This document shows, one piece after another, positions 36,004-46,811 of a stretch of DNA of 64,000 nt. Location of the stretch: the NCBI GenBank assembly GCA_030426805.1, contig JAUHXU010000001.1:232501-296500 (forward strand), in the 5' to 3' direction. The DNA comes from a bacterium (GTDB lineage: Bacteria > Planctomycetota > JAFGQW01). The notes beneath the pieces are model-generated. The model made no database searches. It had not been told where the DNA came from and saw nothing but the letters and a program-made list of their open reading frames with translations. Within the stretch, counting starts at the first letter, position 1, and each line of letters starts with the position of its first letter. The position numbers and the translations under genes were made by a program.

Positions 36004-38652
36004 TTACTGCCGCTTCTTCTTCAGGATCATCTGCGCATCGTCGACGACCGCCTGCCAATCGGTGCCGATCTTCGCGGTGCCGAACACCCCGACGTACGCC
36101 TCGCGCTCGACCCCGCGGAACCCGCGGATGTCGACCTTCTTCACCGCACGACCGTTGACGAGCAGGTTCCACTCGGCACCGAACTCGTCGGCGCGCGCCA
36201 GCCCGAGACGCACGGCGCCCTGACGCGGCCACGTCACCGAGACCGGTTGCCAGTCCTGCCACTGCCCCTCTTGATGGACGCGGTAGGCGACCTGCCCGCG
36301 ACTGCGGCGCACGAACTGCACGCCGGCGCGAATCGTCCGGCGGTTCCGGCGTGAGCCGGCACGGACGACCGCCTCGACCCCGAAGCGTGCTTTCGCCTTC
36401 TCGGCGATCTCGATCGCGATGTCGAACTGCTCCATCTCGCCGAGCGCGATCACGCGCAGCAGCGACGTCTCGCCGTCGTTGTTCCGCTGCGTGCCCTCGA
36501 ACCGCACCTTGCCCTCGGTGACGCGGACGTTGATGCCGTTCGGCTTGTCGACCTCCCACGTCGCGTCGAGTTCGGCGGAGTCGAACGCCTCGGTCACGAT
36601 GCGCTTGCGATTGTTCTCGTCGATCGCGATGGCGGTGCGCTTGGCGAACTTCAGCAGGGGTGCGGCGACCGGGTCGTTCGCAGCGACCTCTTCGACGGTC
36701 TGCAGGTTGCCGAGCGCCTTCTCCACCTCGCCGTTTCGGTAGTGGATCGTCGCCATGTTCACGAGCACGAGCGGGTCGTCGTCGCGTTTGGCCAGCACCG
36801 CCTCGAAGACGCGCGTCGCCTCCTGCTCCCGGTTCGCGCGAAGCAGCGCCGCGCCGTACGTGGCTCGGATGTGCAGCGCGTCCGGTTCCACGCGGAGCGC
36901 CTTCTCGAGATAGCGGATCGCGTCGAGCGGCTGCTTGTCGTCGAGCGCGCAACGCGCCAACTCCGTCAATCCATCGACGGCGCCGGGCACGTCGGCGATC
37001 AACCGCTCGAGAATCGTCCGCGCCTGGTCGGTGTCGCCCTGCTTGCGCAGGATCCGACCGATCGCGAGACGCGGATAGTGCGCCGTCGGGTTTCCGTTGA
37101 GCGCATCGGTGTAGCGCTCGATCGCGGCCTCGGCATCGCCCTCGCATTCGGCGACGAAGCCGAGCCCCACCTGGGCCGCCCACGCGTGGATCGGATCGTC
37201 CTCGCGCGCCCGCTCGAACGCGGTGCGCGCCGCCGCGAAGTAGCCGGCAGCGGCGAGCGCGAACCCGCGGTCGATCAGCATCGTGCGGGTCAGGACCTCG
37301 GCAGGCTCGGCTTGCAACACGTCGAGCGCGGCCTCGGCCTTGGAGGCGTTCATCGCGTAGAGGCTCGCACCGAGTGCTTGCCGGGCGCCCCGCTGCGACT
37401 CGTCCTGTTCGAAGACCGCGCGGAAGTAGCCGCTCGCCTCCTTGAAGTCGCCGTTGACGAGGTGCGCGCGGCCGAGCGCCAGCGACGCGTCGACCCACAC
37501 GGCGTCGAGCACCTGATTGCCGGCCGGCGCGCTCGCCCCGTGTGCTTGCTTGAGGACCCGGATCGCCTCGTCGACCCGATCGAGCGCGATCAGGCACTCC
37601 CCGAGCGCGACGTAGGCGCGGACGTGGTCGCGGGCGCGCCGCAACACGCGGCGGAAGATCGCCTCCGCTTCGCGGACCATGCCGAAGCGCTTGAGCAGGA
37701 GCCCTTCGCGGTAGGCGATCTCCGGGTGGTCGACGCCGTTCTCCGCCGCGAGCGAGTAGCACGCGAGCGCTTCCTCCCAGAGATACTCGCGCTCGAGGAC
37801 CTGCCCGAGTTCGAGGTAGCCGCGGCGGAACCGCGGATCGAGCTGCAGCGCCTGCCGATACTCCGCCTCGGCCTTCTTCACCTCGCCGACCGACACGAGC
37901 CAGCGCGCGATCGCGAGGCGACCACGAACGTCCTCGGCCGGCAGCGCCCAGCGCTTGATCGCGTAGAGGTTCTCGGGCGTCGCGGCGAGCGAGAAGTAGG
38001 CGAAGTCGTCCGGCGCGTAGCGCCGCGCGGCGGCACGCTTGCCGTCGTTGTGATTGTAGATGTCGAACTCGAGCGTCGCGTCGCGCTTGAGCACGAGCTT
38101 GTTCTCCTCGTCGTCGAGCTGGAGCGCGACGAGGTCGAGCGGCGACTCGTTTCGGATCTTGCCGTAGATCGGCTGGGCATCACGCCGGAGGTAAATCGCG
38201 TCGTAGACGGTCGCCGGATCGACGGGTTCGGTCTTCTCCGTCGTCTCCGTCTTCTCCTCGGTCGCGTTGGCGACGCCGGCGTCTCCGCCGGTCTTCGCGG
38301 CCGGCAACGTCGGCAGACGCAGTCCGCTCCACTTCGTCGGCGGCGGTCCGGGCAGCGGCGGCGGCGCGACGACCGGCGCGAGCGCCAGCGGCGGTGACGG
38401 GAGGTCGAGCGGCTTGACCCGCTTCTCCGCGACCGGCTGCGCGAAGACGTCGCGCGTGCCGACGAGCACGCGCTCGTCCTCTCCGAGCCGGAGGTCCGGC
38501 GACTGAAATGCGGCGGCACGCTCCTCGAGGGACTTGCCGCGCGGGATGTCGAGTCGTTCGCGTTCGGCGGTCGCATAGCCGTAGATGCCCCACGCGGCGA
38601 GCAGCGCCGCCAGCGCGAAGACGATCTTTTCCTTGTTCAACCAGTCCGGCAT
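36004..38652 (-). CDS. Membrane-anchored TPR protein in the PilP position
   Basis: An 882-residue protein with an N-terminal membrane helix (IVFALAALLAAWGIYGYA, about 10-27). A Pro-rich linker follows, holding GTRDVFAQPV, reminiscent of the RDPF-type motif of PilP/GspC. It then has an SHD1-like beta segment (about 160-235), a long TPR solenoid (about 250-660; for example LGQVLEREYLWEEALACYSL and IRYLEKALRVEPDALHIRAT) and a C-terminal concanavalin-like beta domain (about 680-880). By gene order (PilMN, PilO, this gene) it takes the place of PilP, linking the inner-membrane platform to the secretin. That role is an inference. Confidence 0.7.
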   Translation of the reverse strand: MPDWLNKEKIVFALAALLAAWGIYGYATAERERLDIPRGKSLEERAAAFQSPDLRLGEDERVLVGTRDVFAQPVAEKRVKPLDLPSPPLALAPVVAPPPLPGPPPTKWSGLRLPTLPAAKTGGDAGVANATEEKTETTEKTEPVDPATVYDAIYLRRDAQPIYGKIRNESPLDLVALQLDDEENKLVLKRDATLEFDIYNHNDGKRAAARRYAPDDFAYFSLAATPENLYAIKRWALPAEDVRGRLAIARWLVSVGEVKKAEAEYRQALQLDPRFRRGYLELGQVLEREYLWEEALACYSLAAENGVDHPEIAYREGLLLKRFGMVREAEAIFRRVLRRARDHVRAYVALGECLIALDRVDEAIRVLKQAHGASAPAGNQVLDAVWVDASLALGRAHLVNGDFKEASGYFRAVFEQDESQRGARQALGASLYAMNASKAEAALDVLQAEPAEVLTRTMLIDRGFALAAAGYFAAARTAFERAREDDPIHAWAAQVGLGFVAECEGDAEAAIERYTDALNGNPTAHYPRLAIGRILRKQGDTDQARTILERLIADVPGAVDGLTELARCALDDKQPLDAIRYLEKALRVEPDALHIRATYGAALLRANREQEATRVFEAVLAKRDDDPLVLVNMATIHYRNGEVEKALGNLQTVEEVAANDPVAAPLLKFAKRTAIAIDENNRKRIVTEAFDSAELDATWEVDKPNGINVRVTEGKVRFEGTQRNNDGETSLLRVIALGEMEQFDIAIEIAEKAKARFGVEAVVRAGSRRNRRTIRAGVQFVRRSRGQVAYRVHQEGQWQDWQPVSVTWPRQGAVRLGLARADEFGAEWNLLVNGRAVKKVDIRGFRGVEREAYVGVFGTAKIGTDWQAVVDDAQMILKKKRQ

Positions 38653-38654
38653 GG

Positions 38655-39410
38655 CTACGCAGCGTCCTCCTCGGTGACCGCCTTGTCGGGATGCACCTCG
38701 TAGACCGAGATCTGAATCGTCGCGAGGATGCCCTCGCCGCGCGGCGGGCGTGCGACGCGGAAGTCGGTCAGGATCAGCGGTTGATTCGGATCGAGCACGC
38801 GGTCGAGCAGTCCGGCGATCGCGCGTCCACGGGCGAGCACGCGGAACGTCGCGCGCGTCTCGCGGATGAAGTTGCCGCCGCGGATCGGCGTCACTTCGAT
38901 CGACTCGAAGCGCTTGATGCCCTCTTCCATCGCGTAGGGCACGACGCGTTGCACGACGTAGAGGCCGGCGAGGTAGCGCTGCATCTCGTCGCGCGTGTTC
39001 GGCGTGATGCTCGGCACGCCGAGTTCCCACGGGACCTGCACGTTCTCGAGTCCCGCGACCTCCGCGACCTTGCTGCGCGTCTCCGATAGCAGGCTCGAGT
39101 AGGCCGACTTCGCGTTCGACTCCGGCAGCAGATACTCCTCGGGGAGCGTCAGCTCGATGTCTTTCTCGAGCGCCGCGAGGCGCGTCGTGAGCCCCTCCTC
39201 GGTCTCCTCGAGCGCGCGGATGTCGGCCGGGCGCGCAACGGCCGCGCGGCGCAACTTCGACTGCGTCGACGCGACCGTCGACTGATTGCGCCGGGTGTCG
39301 TCGCTGAACGTCGCCGACTTCACGCCGAGGAACACGAGCAACGCCATCAACGCGACGCCGACCGTGACGATGAAGGCCTTGTGATCAGACCAAATCTCTT
39401 CGAAGTCCAT
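38655..39410 (-). CDS. PilO/GspM-like inner-membrane assembly protein
   Basis: A 251-residue bitopic protein. A short cytoplasmic N terminus (MDFEEIWSDHKAF) is followed by one helix (IVTVGVALMALLVFLGV, 14-30), then a coiled coil (about 40-100, TEEGLTTRLAALEKDIELTL). A ferredoxin-like periplasmic domain follows (IEVTPIRGG, FRVLARGRAIAGLLDRVLDP, ILATIQISVYEV). This is the PilO layout, and it directly follows the PilM-PilN fusion. The start MDFEEI at 39410 was chosen over a longer frame that would overlap the preceding gene. Confidence 0.85.
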   Translation of the reverse strand: MDFEEIWSDHKAFIVTVGVALMALLVFLGVKSATFSDDTRRNQSTVASTQSKLRRAAVARPADIRALEETEEGLTTRLAALEKDIELTLPEEYLLPESNAKSAYSSLLSETRSKVAEVAGLENVQVPWELGVPSITPNTRDEMQRYLAGLYVVQRVVPYAMEEGIKRFESIEVTPIRGGNFIRETRATFRVLARGRAIAGLLDRVLDPNQPLILTDFRVARPPRGEGILATIQISVYEVHPDKAVTEEDAA

Positions 39411-39411
39411 G

Positions 39412-41133
39412 CTACGACCGATCCTCCTCAGCGCGCTCGTCGTTCCGATCCGCCGTCGCCGGCGGGTCGACCATGTAGAGGTGCAGCGTGAACTCGAGCG
39501 CACCCGATCCGTGTTTCTCCTTGCGGACGACCTTCTTGATCACGTCGGCCTCCTCGAGCTTCGCGACGTACTCGTTGAGCACGCCCACGAGCTTGCGTCC
39601 GCGCGCCTCCGCCGCTCCGTTGACGATCACGACCGGGAGATCCGGCCCGAGCGGCTCATCGTCGCCGCGACGACCGAACGGGGTCGCCCGCTCCTTCGGC
39701 GCGCTCGCATCGCGATACGGCCGCAGCTCGATGTCGAGGTCGTGAATCCAGAACTCCGACGGCAGGTGCTCGAGCACGACCCGCCACGCTTTGACGAGTG
39801 CCGGCCCGAGATTGCGGCGCTTCGCGAGCAATTCGGTCTTCTCGGCGAGCACCGTGTTCGACGCCGCGAGCTCTTCGTAGCGCGTCATCCGCTTCTGGCG
39901 CGTCCGACGCTCGCGCTCGACGCGGGTCCGGTCCTCGACCGACGCGGCGTTCTCCGCCTTCGCGTTCAGCCACGACACGCCCATGAATGCCGCGAGGCAA
40001 ACGCCGGCGGCGATCATGAACGCGGTCGACCGCTTGAACTCGGCGAGCTTGCGCAGCTTCTCGGGCAACAGCGTCACGCGGAAGAAGCGCGGATCCACCG
40101 CCATCTGCGCGAGCCCGACCGCGACCGCCATCTCCGGACCGTGGCCGGAGAGGTCGCGCTGGTCGTCGTCCTTGAGCAGTTGCGTGTCGAGCGCCGGCGT
40201 CGGATCGAAGTACTCGACCGGGACGTTCAGGTTGCTCTGCAGGTAGGCGTCGAGCCCGCGCAACCGGGCCCCGCCGCCGCTGATCAGCACGCGTCCGAGC
40301 TTGAGGTTGTAGATCTTCGACTGGTTCTTCGCGAACGTGACGGTGGACTGCACGGTCGAGAAGAGTCGGCCGGCCGGTCCGACGAGGGTCCGCGCGAGCC
40401 GTTCGGTATCCTGGTCCGGGCGCGTGCCGGGCAACAGCGCCGACAGGTCGGCCTTGAGGACCTTGAGCTTCTCGGCGCGTTCGCGGTCGACGCCGAGGCC
40501 GTCGGCGATCGCCTGCGTGAACGTGTCGCCGCCGATCGACTGATTGCGCGCGAACACGAGCTGCGCGTTCTTCTGCAACGCGATGTCGCAGTTCTCCGCG
40601 CCGATGTTCAGCAGCAGCGTGACCTCTTCGCTCTGGAAGTCGCCGTTCTTCAGGTAGCTGTTGAACAGGGCGACCGCATTCGGGGTCGCGCCCTCGACCG
40701 CGATGCCGCCCTTCTTCAGCGCGTCCATCCGCTGCGCGAGGAAGCGGTCCTTGACGAGCCCCAGGAGCACGAGATCCTCTTCGTCGGACCCTTCGTCCAA
40801 CGGCAGCAGTGCGTAGTCCGCGACGACGTCGCCGCCGCTCTGCTGGATGATCTCGTTGACCTCGAACTCCATCAACGTCTTCAGGCGCTGCGGCGTGACC
40901 GGCGGCACCTGCGTATACCGGATGATGACGTCCTTGCCGGTCAGACCGAGCAGGCCGCTGCCCTTGATCCCGAGCGACTGCAACGCGGACGGGAGCTGCG
41001 CGAGCACGTCGCTGCCGTCGGCGATCCGCACGTGCCGGGCCCGGGTGACCTGGAACAGTTCCCCTTTGAACCGGCCCTGCACGATCTTGATGCTGTGCTC
41101 GCCGATGTCGATTCCGGTGCCGAGTTTGGCCAT
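39412..41133 (-). CDS. PilM-PilN fusion protein
   Basis: A 573-residue fusion. Residues 1-345 are PilM, an actin-like ATPase that sits at the cytoplasmic face of the pilus platform. It has phosphate-1 motif GIDIGEHSIKIVQ, phosphate-2 motif LLLNIGAENCDIAL and adenosine motif VLISGGGARLRGL. Residues 346-573 are PilN-like: VTLLPEKLRKLAEFKRS, the N-terminal PilN tail, a membrane helix (STAFMIAAGVCLAAFMGVSW, about 369-388), a coiled coil and a periplasmic fold (PVVIVNGAAEARGRKLVGVL). In standard type IV pilus systems PilM binds the PilN tail, so here the two partners are covalently joined. The gene ends 1 base before pilO. Confidence 0.9.
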   Translation of the reverse strand: MAKLGTGIDIGEHSIKIVQGRFKGELFQVTRARHVRIADGSDVLAQLPSALQSLGIKGSGLLGLTGKDVIIRYTQVPPVTPQRLKTLMEFEVNEIIQQSGGDVVADYALLPLDEGSDEEDLVLLGLVKDRFLAQRMDALKKGGIAVEGATPNAVALFNSYLKNGDFQSEEVTLLLNIGAENCDIALQKNAQLVFARNQSIGGDTFTQAIADGLGVDRERAEKLKVLKADLSALLPGTRPDQDTERLARTLVGPAGRLFSTVQSTVTFAKNQSKIYNLKLGRVLISGGGARLRGLDAYLQSNLNVPVEYFDPTPALDTQLLKDDDQRDLSGHGPEMAVAVGLAQMAVDPRFFRVTLLPEKLRKLAEFKRSTAFMIAAGVCLAAFMGVSWLNAKAENAASVEDRTRVERERRTRQKRMTRYEELAASNTVLAEKTELLAKRRNLGPALVKAWRVVLEHLPSEFWIHDLDIELRPYRDASAPKERATPFGRRGDDEPLGPDLPVVIVNGAAEARGRKLVGVLNEYVAKLEEADVIKKVVRKEKHGSGALEFTLHLYMVDPPATADRNDERAEEDRS

Positions 41134-41137
41134 GGTC

Positions 41138-43777
41138 TTACGGGTTCTCTTTCCGGTTGGTGAGCTCGCGAACGACCTTGTGCAGCTCGGTGAGTTCCTT
41201 CGTCGCCGTCGCCGCCCACTCGGTGTCCTTGCACCGCTGAATGACCGCCGTGTAGTAGCGCTCCGCGAAGCGCACCCGGCCGCTGTCCTTGAAGTCGCGC
41301 GCGAGCGTCAACGTCCGCTCGGCGTAGTCCTTCATCTCTTCCGCCGTGACGCCGCTGCGCGCCTCGTCGAGCTTGTCGACGAGGGCCTGCGCGGCGTCGT
41401 GGGCCTTCGTTTCGCGGTAGGCGTCGGCGAGCGCGCGCGCATCGACGAGCACGGCGTCGATCTGGTGCGCGTCCTTGAAGAACGTCGCCTCCTCGACCCG
41501 ACGCGCGAGCGCCTTGCGCCGTTCCTCGAACTCGCTCTCGACCGTCGCGATCAACCGTTGCGCCTCTTCGATGTCCTCGCGCTTGACGGCATACCGATCG
41601 GTGACGCGCTGGAGATGACGCAGCGCTGCGCCGTAGTCGCGCGCCGCGAGCGCCTCGCGGCCTTGCGCGAGCGCGGTCGTCGCCGCGGCCATCATGTCGA
41701 TCAGCGACGTGCGCAGCGCGAACGCGAGCGGCGTCCCCGCGGTGAACGGCCGCGTGAACTCGGCGACGAACGCGGCGTCGCCGACCTTGCGCACCTCGAC
41801 GTTCATCGGCGTCTCGAACTCGAGGCGCACCGGCCGCGGGCCGTCGCCGACGACGAACGCGTCGCACGCCTCGATCGCGAAGGTCCCGGTCTGTGCCGAG
41901 ACGGCGCCGCCGGCGATCACGAGCAAGCCGGCTTGGACGTCCTTCGGGCGCAGGTAGACGCGGACGCCGTCGCGCTTGCCGGCGCCGGAGAATCCGCCGT
42001 AGCGCACGCGCACCGGGTCGGCACCGTCCAGCTCGACGGTGATCGGGTTTCCCGCGCCGCCGGCCACGAGCGTCGCCTCGACGCGGGTCTTGCTGTCGGC
42101 GACCTTCGTCACCGCCGACGTCACACCCAGCCCGAGGCCGTAGCGCAGCTTGTCGACGACGACGAAGTACTCGGCGCGCATCAAGAGCCAGTCGCTCTCG
42201 TCGCGGACGCTGAACGCGCCGCTGGGCGCGACGAGGACGTTGTAGCGATCGGCCGCGTGCTCCGCGGTCTGCGGCGCGAGTTCCGACGGGCGCATCGTCA
42301 CGTCGTCGACGTGGACGACCCCGGCACCGCCGCACGCGACGATCGCGACGCGCGCCTTCGCGCATCCGACCGGCACCGTCGGGCTGAGTTCGATCGCCTC
42401 GAACGCGCCGGCGTCGACGCGCGGGCTGAGTTCCTCGCTGATCACCGCGCCGTCCTCGTCGAGGAAGCGCACGAGCAGGGCCGCGGACGCGTCGCCACTG
42501 TCGCGTCGACCGAACGCCTCGATCGAGTAGCGGCGACGGCTGTCGACCGCGATCGGCTCCTTGTAGTAGGCGATCGTGGGCTGGTCCGCGGGCGCCTGGT
42601 CGCTACGTGTGACCTCGAAGCCGAAGCGGCCGCGGTGCTTCGCGGCCGAGACGCGCGCGAAGTCGGAGCCGGCGCCGACGAGCACCGCCTCCCACTGCTC
42701 GGTCGCGTCGGCTTCCTCGGCGCTGAACCCGGCTTGGATCAAGCTGTCGGAAGGCGGATCGACGCGCTGCACCGGATCCTTCCCGACCGCGGCCGGCGGC
42801 CGGAAGTAGAAGTAGCCCGCGCCGGCGAGTCCGATCAACAAGAGCGGCACGACGATCAGGCCGGCGCGGCTCTTCTTCGGGACGTCGGCGTCGGCGAGGT
42901 GGTGGATCGTCGGCTGCTCGTCGGTCGCGGCAACCGGCTCTTCGTCGTCGTCGAGCGAGATCTCCTGGACGCCGGACACCGCGGCGGGCGGCGCGATCGT
43001 CCCTTCGACGCGCACGCCGACCTTGCCGATCTGGAACGCGGTGCCGTCGTAGAGGTCGACGGTGTCGACGCGGCGGCCGTCGACGAGCACACCGTTGGTG
43101 CTGCCGACGTCGCGCAGGATCGGGCGCCCGCCCTGCCACGAGACGGCGGCGTGCTTGCCGGAGACACCGAGGCCCTTGAGCACGAGGTCGTTCGAGCTGC
43201 TCCGCCCGATCGTCAGGTCGCGCGACTCGAGCGGGAATCGCTCACCGGTCTCGACGACGACGAGCACCCAGCCGCTGTCGGCAGCGCCGCCCGCCGACGG
43301 CGAAGGCCCGTCGTCGAGCGAAATCTCGTCGAGGTCGAGGTCGTCACCGGCGGGCGCCGCCGGCGTGACCGGCGCGACCGGCGCGGTGGCCGGCTCGTCG
43401 TCGAGCGAGAGTTCCTCGAGTTCGATCTCGGCGCCGGCGGGATCGTCCGCCGCGGCCTCGTCGGGCGCCGCATCGCCCCCTGCGGCCTCGAACCGCGCGT
43501 CGACCTGGCCGAAGCGCACGGCGTCGCCGACGTTGGCCTTGCTCCGGATGATCTGGTTGCCGTTGACGAACGTGCCGTTGGAAGAGGCGAGGTCGCGCAC
43601 TTCGATCTGGCCGTCGGCGAACGTCAACTCGCAGTGGCGGCGCGACACCGATGCGTGGTCGATCGTCACCCCGTCCGGCACCGATCGGCCGACCACGACC
43701 GGATCGGGGCCCACGGGAAACGTCTGCGCGCGGCCGTCGATCTCCACGGTCAGCGTGTAGCGAGAACTGTCACTCAT
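41138..43777 (-). CDS. Tandem-FHA membrane protein with extracytoplasmic binding-type domains
   Basis: An 879-residue protein opening the pseudopilus run. FHA1 (about 7-96: VVVGRSVPDG, VSRRHCEL, SSNGTFVNG) and FHA2 (about 170-258: LTIGRSSSNDLVL, SGKHAAV, GSTNGVLVDG) retain the phosphopeptide-binding Arg, Ser, His and Asn. Each is followed by an acidic linker with an ExSLDD-type motif (three in all). A membrane helix (LIVVPLLLIGLAGAGYFYF, about 307-325) leads to a carbohydrate-binding-like beta domain (to about 500), another beta-rich part and a TPR-like C terminus. It may couple Ser/Thr-kinase signalling in the cytoplasm to the outer machine. Confidence 0.75.
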   Translation of the reverse strand: MSDSSRYTLTVEIDGRAQTFPVGPDPVVVGRSVPDGVTIDHASVSRRHCELTFADGQIEVRDLASSNGTFVNGNQIIRSKANVGDAVRFGQVDARFEAAGGDAAPDEAAADDPAGAEIELEELSLDDEPATAPVAPVTPAAPAGDDLDLDEISLDDGPSPSAGGAADSGWVLVVVETGERFPLESRDLTIGRSSSNDLVLKGLGVSGKHAAVSWQGGRPILRDVGSTNGVLVDGRRVDTVDLYDGTAFQIGKVGVRVEGTIAPPAAVSGVQEISLDDDEEPVAATDEQPTIHHLADADVPKKSRAGLIVVPLLLIGLAGAGYFYFRPPAAVGKDPVQRVDPPSDSLIQAGFSAEEADATEQWEAVLVGAGSDFARVSAAKHRGRFGFEVTRSDQAPADQPTIAYYKEPIAVDSRRRYSIEAFGRRDSGDASAALLVRFLDEDGAVISEELSPRVDAGAFEAIELSPTVPVGCAKARVAIVACGGAGVVHVDDVTMRPSELAPQTAEHAADRYNVLVAPSGAFSVRDESDWLLMRAEYFVVVDKLRYGLGLGVTSAVTKVADSKTRVEATLVAGGAGNPITVELDGADPVRVRYGGFSGAGKRDGVRVYLRPKDVQAGLLVIAGGAVSAQTGTFAIEACDAFVVGDGPRPVRLEFETPMNVEVRKVGDAAFVAEFTRPFTAGTPLAFALRTSLIDMMAAATTALAQGREALAARDYGAALRHLQRVTDRYAVKREDIEEAQRLIATVESEFEERRKALARRVEEATFFKDAHQIDAVLVDARALADAYRETKAHDAAQALVDKLDEARSGVTAEEMKDYAERTLTLARDFKDSGRVRFAERYYTAVIQRCKDTEWAATATKELTELHKVVRELTNRKENP

Positions 43778-43938
43778 CGTCGTGTTTCGTCCGGTGGTTT
43801 GTGACACGTCGGGAGTCCTCGCAGGCAGTCGCCGGGCCATGTCCGGACGCTCGCACGGCGTCCCTCGATCGGACCGGGGCCGATCGCGGTCGCAAACCGC
43901 ATGCCTGCTGTCTTCTTCCCGAAATCAGTGCCTCGCAT

Positions 43939-43966
43939 AATATAGAAGTCCCCGGAGGGATGCTAA
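43939..43966 (-). promoter_or_regulatory. Putative sigma-70-type promoter of the pseudopilus operon
   Basis: On the minus strand, -35 TTAGCA (43961-43966), a 16-base spacer and -10 TATATT (43939-43944) sit about 160 bases before the FHA gene start. This is the most AT-rich spot in the intergenic region. No sigma-54 -24/-12 pair was found beside it. Confidence 0.5.
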
Positions 43967-43996
43967 CCCCTACCGCCGCGGACCGGAATCGCCGAG

Positions 43997-44038
43997 TTGG
44001 AAACTCTGTTTCCACCTACCGGCCGGTCGGTTTCCACC
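43997..44038. promoter_or_regulatory. Operator-like repeats upstream of the pseudopilus promoter
   Basis: A 17-bp palindrome (TGGAAACTCTGTTTCCA, 43998-44014) is followed 22 bases on by a further half-site, so GTTTCCACC occurs at 44008 and 44030, two helical turns apart. A separate palindrome ACCGGCCGGT lies between them. The 10-mer TTGGAAACTC (43997-44006) recurs on the minus strand at 46063-46072, just before the start of the FHA-AAA+ regulator, suggesting a shared operator. Confidence 0.5.
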
Positions 44039-44049
44039 CGACCGCCGCA

Positions 44050-46053
<2,004 letters not shown>

Positions 46054-46167
46054 GCTGAGCTGGAGTTTCCAAGGGAATGACGACGAGACACGACCGAGAG
46101 AAGGATACCACGAAGCGCTCCCGCTCGGCTCGTGCCCGGCGCCGCCACCACCGGGACGGTCCGCGAG

Positions 46168-46728
46168 CTATCCGGCGCCGCGCTCGGGCAGGGCCACACC
46201 GACGAGCACGCCGAGGTTGCGTCGCGCGGGCGCCTCGAACGGCCGGCCCCAGTCGGTGTGGAAGATCCGCTCGCGGGCCAAGAACCCGGCGAACACCTCC
46301 CGATTGCCCGCGATGAACGTCGCCTCGTCACACGCGTTCGGGACGAACTCCGCCATCACTGCCCGATAGGTCTCGGCGAACGCCGGCCACGGGTCGGCGA
46401 GTCCCATCAGGTCGAGGTCGATGACCCGTTTCGACGACTCGCGGGTCGGGACGTGGCTCTTCGTGTCGAGGATGATCCCGCACACCTCGTCGATCACCTC
46501 GCCGCCGATCCTGCCGGCGAGCATCTCGGCGGCCAGCGCCGCACTGTCCTCCTCGTTCGACCCGGATCCCGGCTCGTAGACCGCGTCGTGAAACCAGACG
46601 GCGAGGGTCTGTGCGTCGCTCAACGACGTGCCGCCGGTCGCCAGCATCCGCGCAATGTGATCGAGGTTGTGGTAGCTGCGGGCCGGGTCGGTGTAGCGTC
46701 GGGTGAGTTCGAGAATGATCGGGTCCAT
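46168..46728 (-). CDS. HD-domain metal-dependent phosphohydrolase-like protein
   Basis: A 186-residue helical protein of the predicted metal-dependent HD-superfamily. The metal ligands are visible: His in RSYHNLDHI, the His-Asp pair in VWFHDAVYEP, and an acidic region IDLDLMGLAD. Related proteins carry annotations as putative nucleotide hydrolases, but no substrate can be inferred. ATG 46728 follows GAGAGG by about 6 bases and replaces a start 8 codons earlier. It lies 114 bases upstream of the activator gene on the same strand and is divergent from the phosphoesterase gene. Confidence 0.75.
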   Translation of the reverse strand: MDPIILELTRRYTDPARSYHNLDHIARMLATGGTSLSDAQTLAVWFHDAVYEPGSGSNEEDSAALAAEMLAGRIGGEVIDEVCGIILDTKSHVPTRESSKRVIDLDLMGLADPWPAFAETYRAVMAEFVPNACDEATFIAGNREVFAGFLARERIFHTDWGRPFEAPARRNLGVLVGVALPERGAG

Positions 46729-46811
46729 CGCGTGCCTCTCGCTCGTCCTCACGATTCTACCGGCTGCCCTCCGGTTGACCGCGCGCGTTTGCGCAGTAGG
46801 ATCGTCGCATC

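Noticed and set aside
43778..44049. A sigma-54 promoter for the pseudopilus operon, expected from the neighbouring activator
   Set aside because: No TGGCAC-N5-TTGC pair at correct spacing was found by eye on the minus strand; only a sigma-70-like pair was seen.
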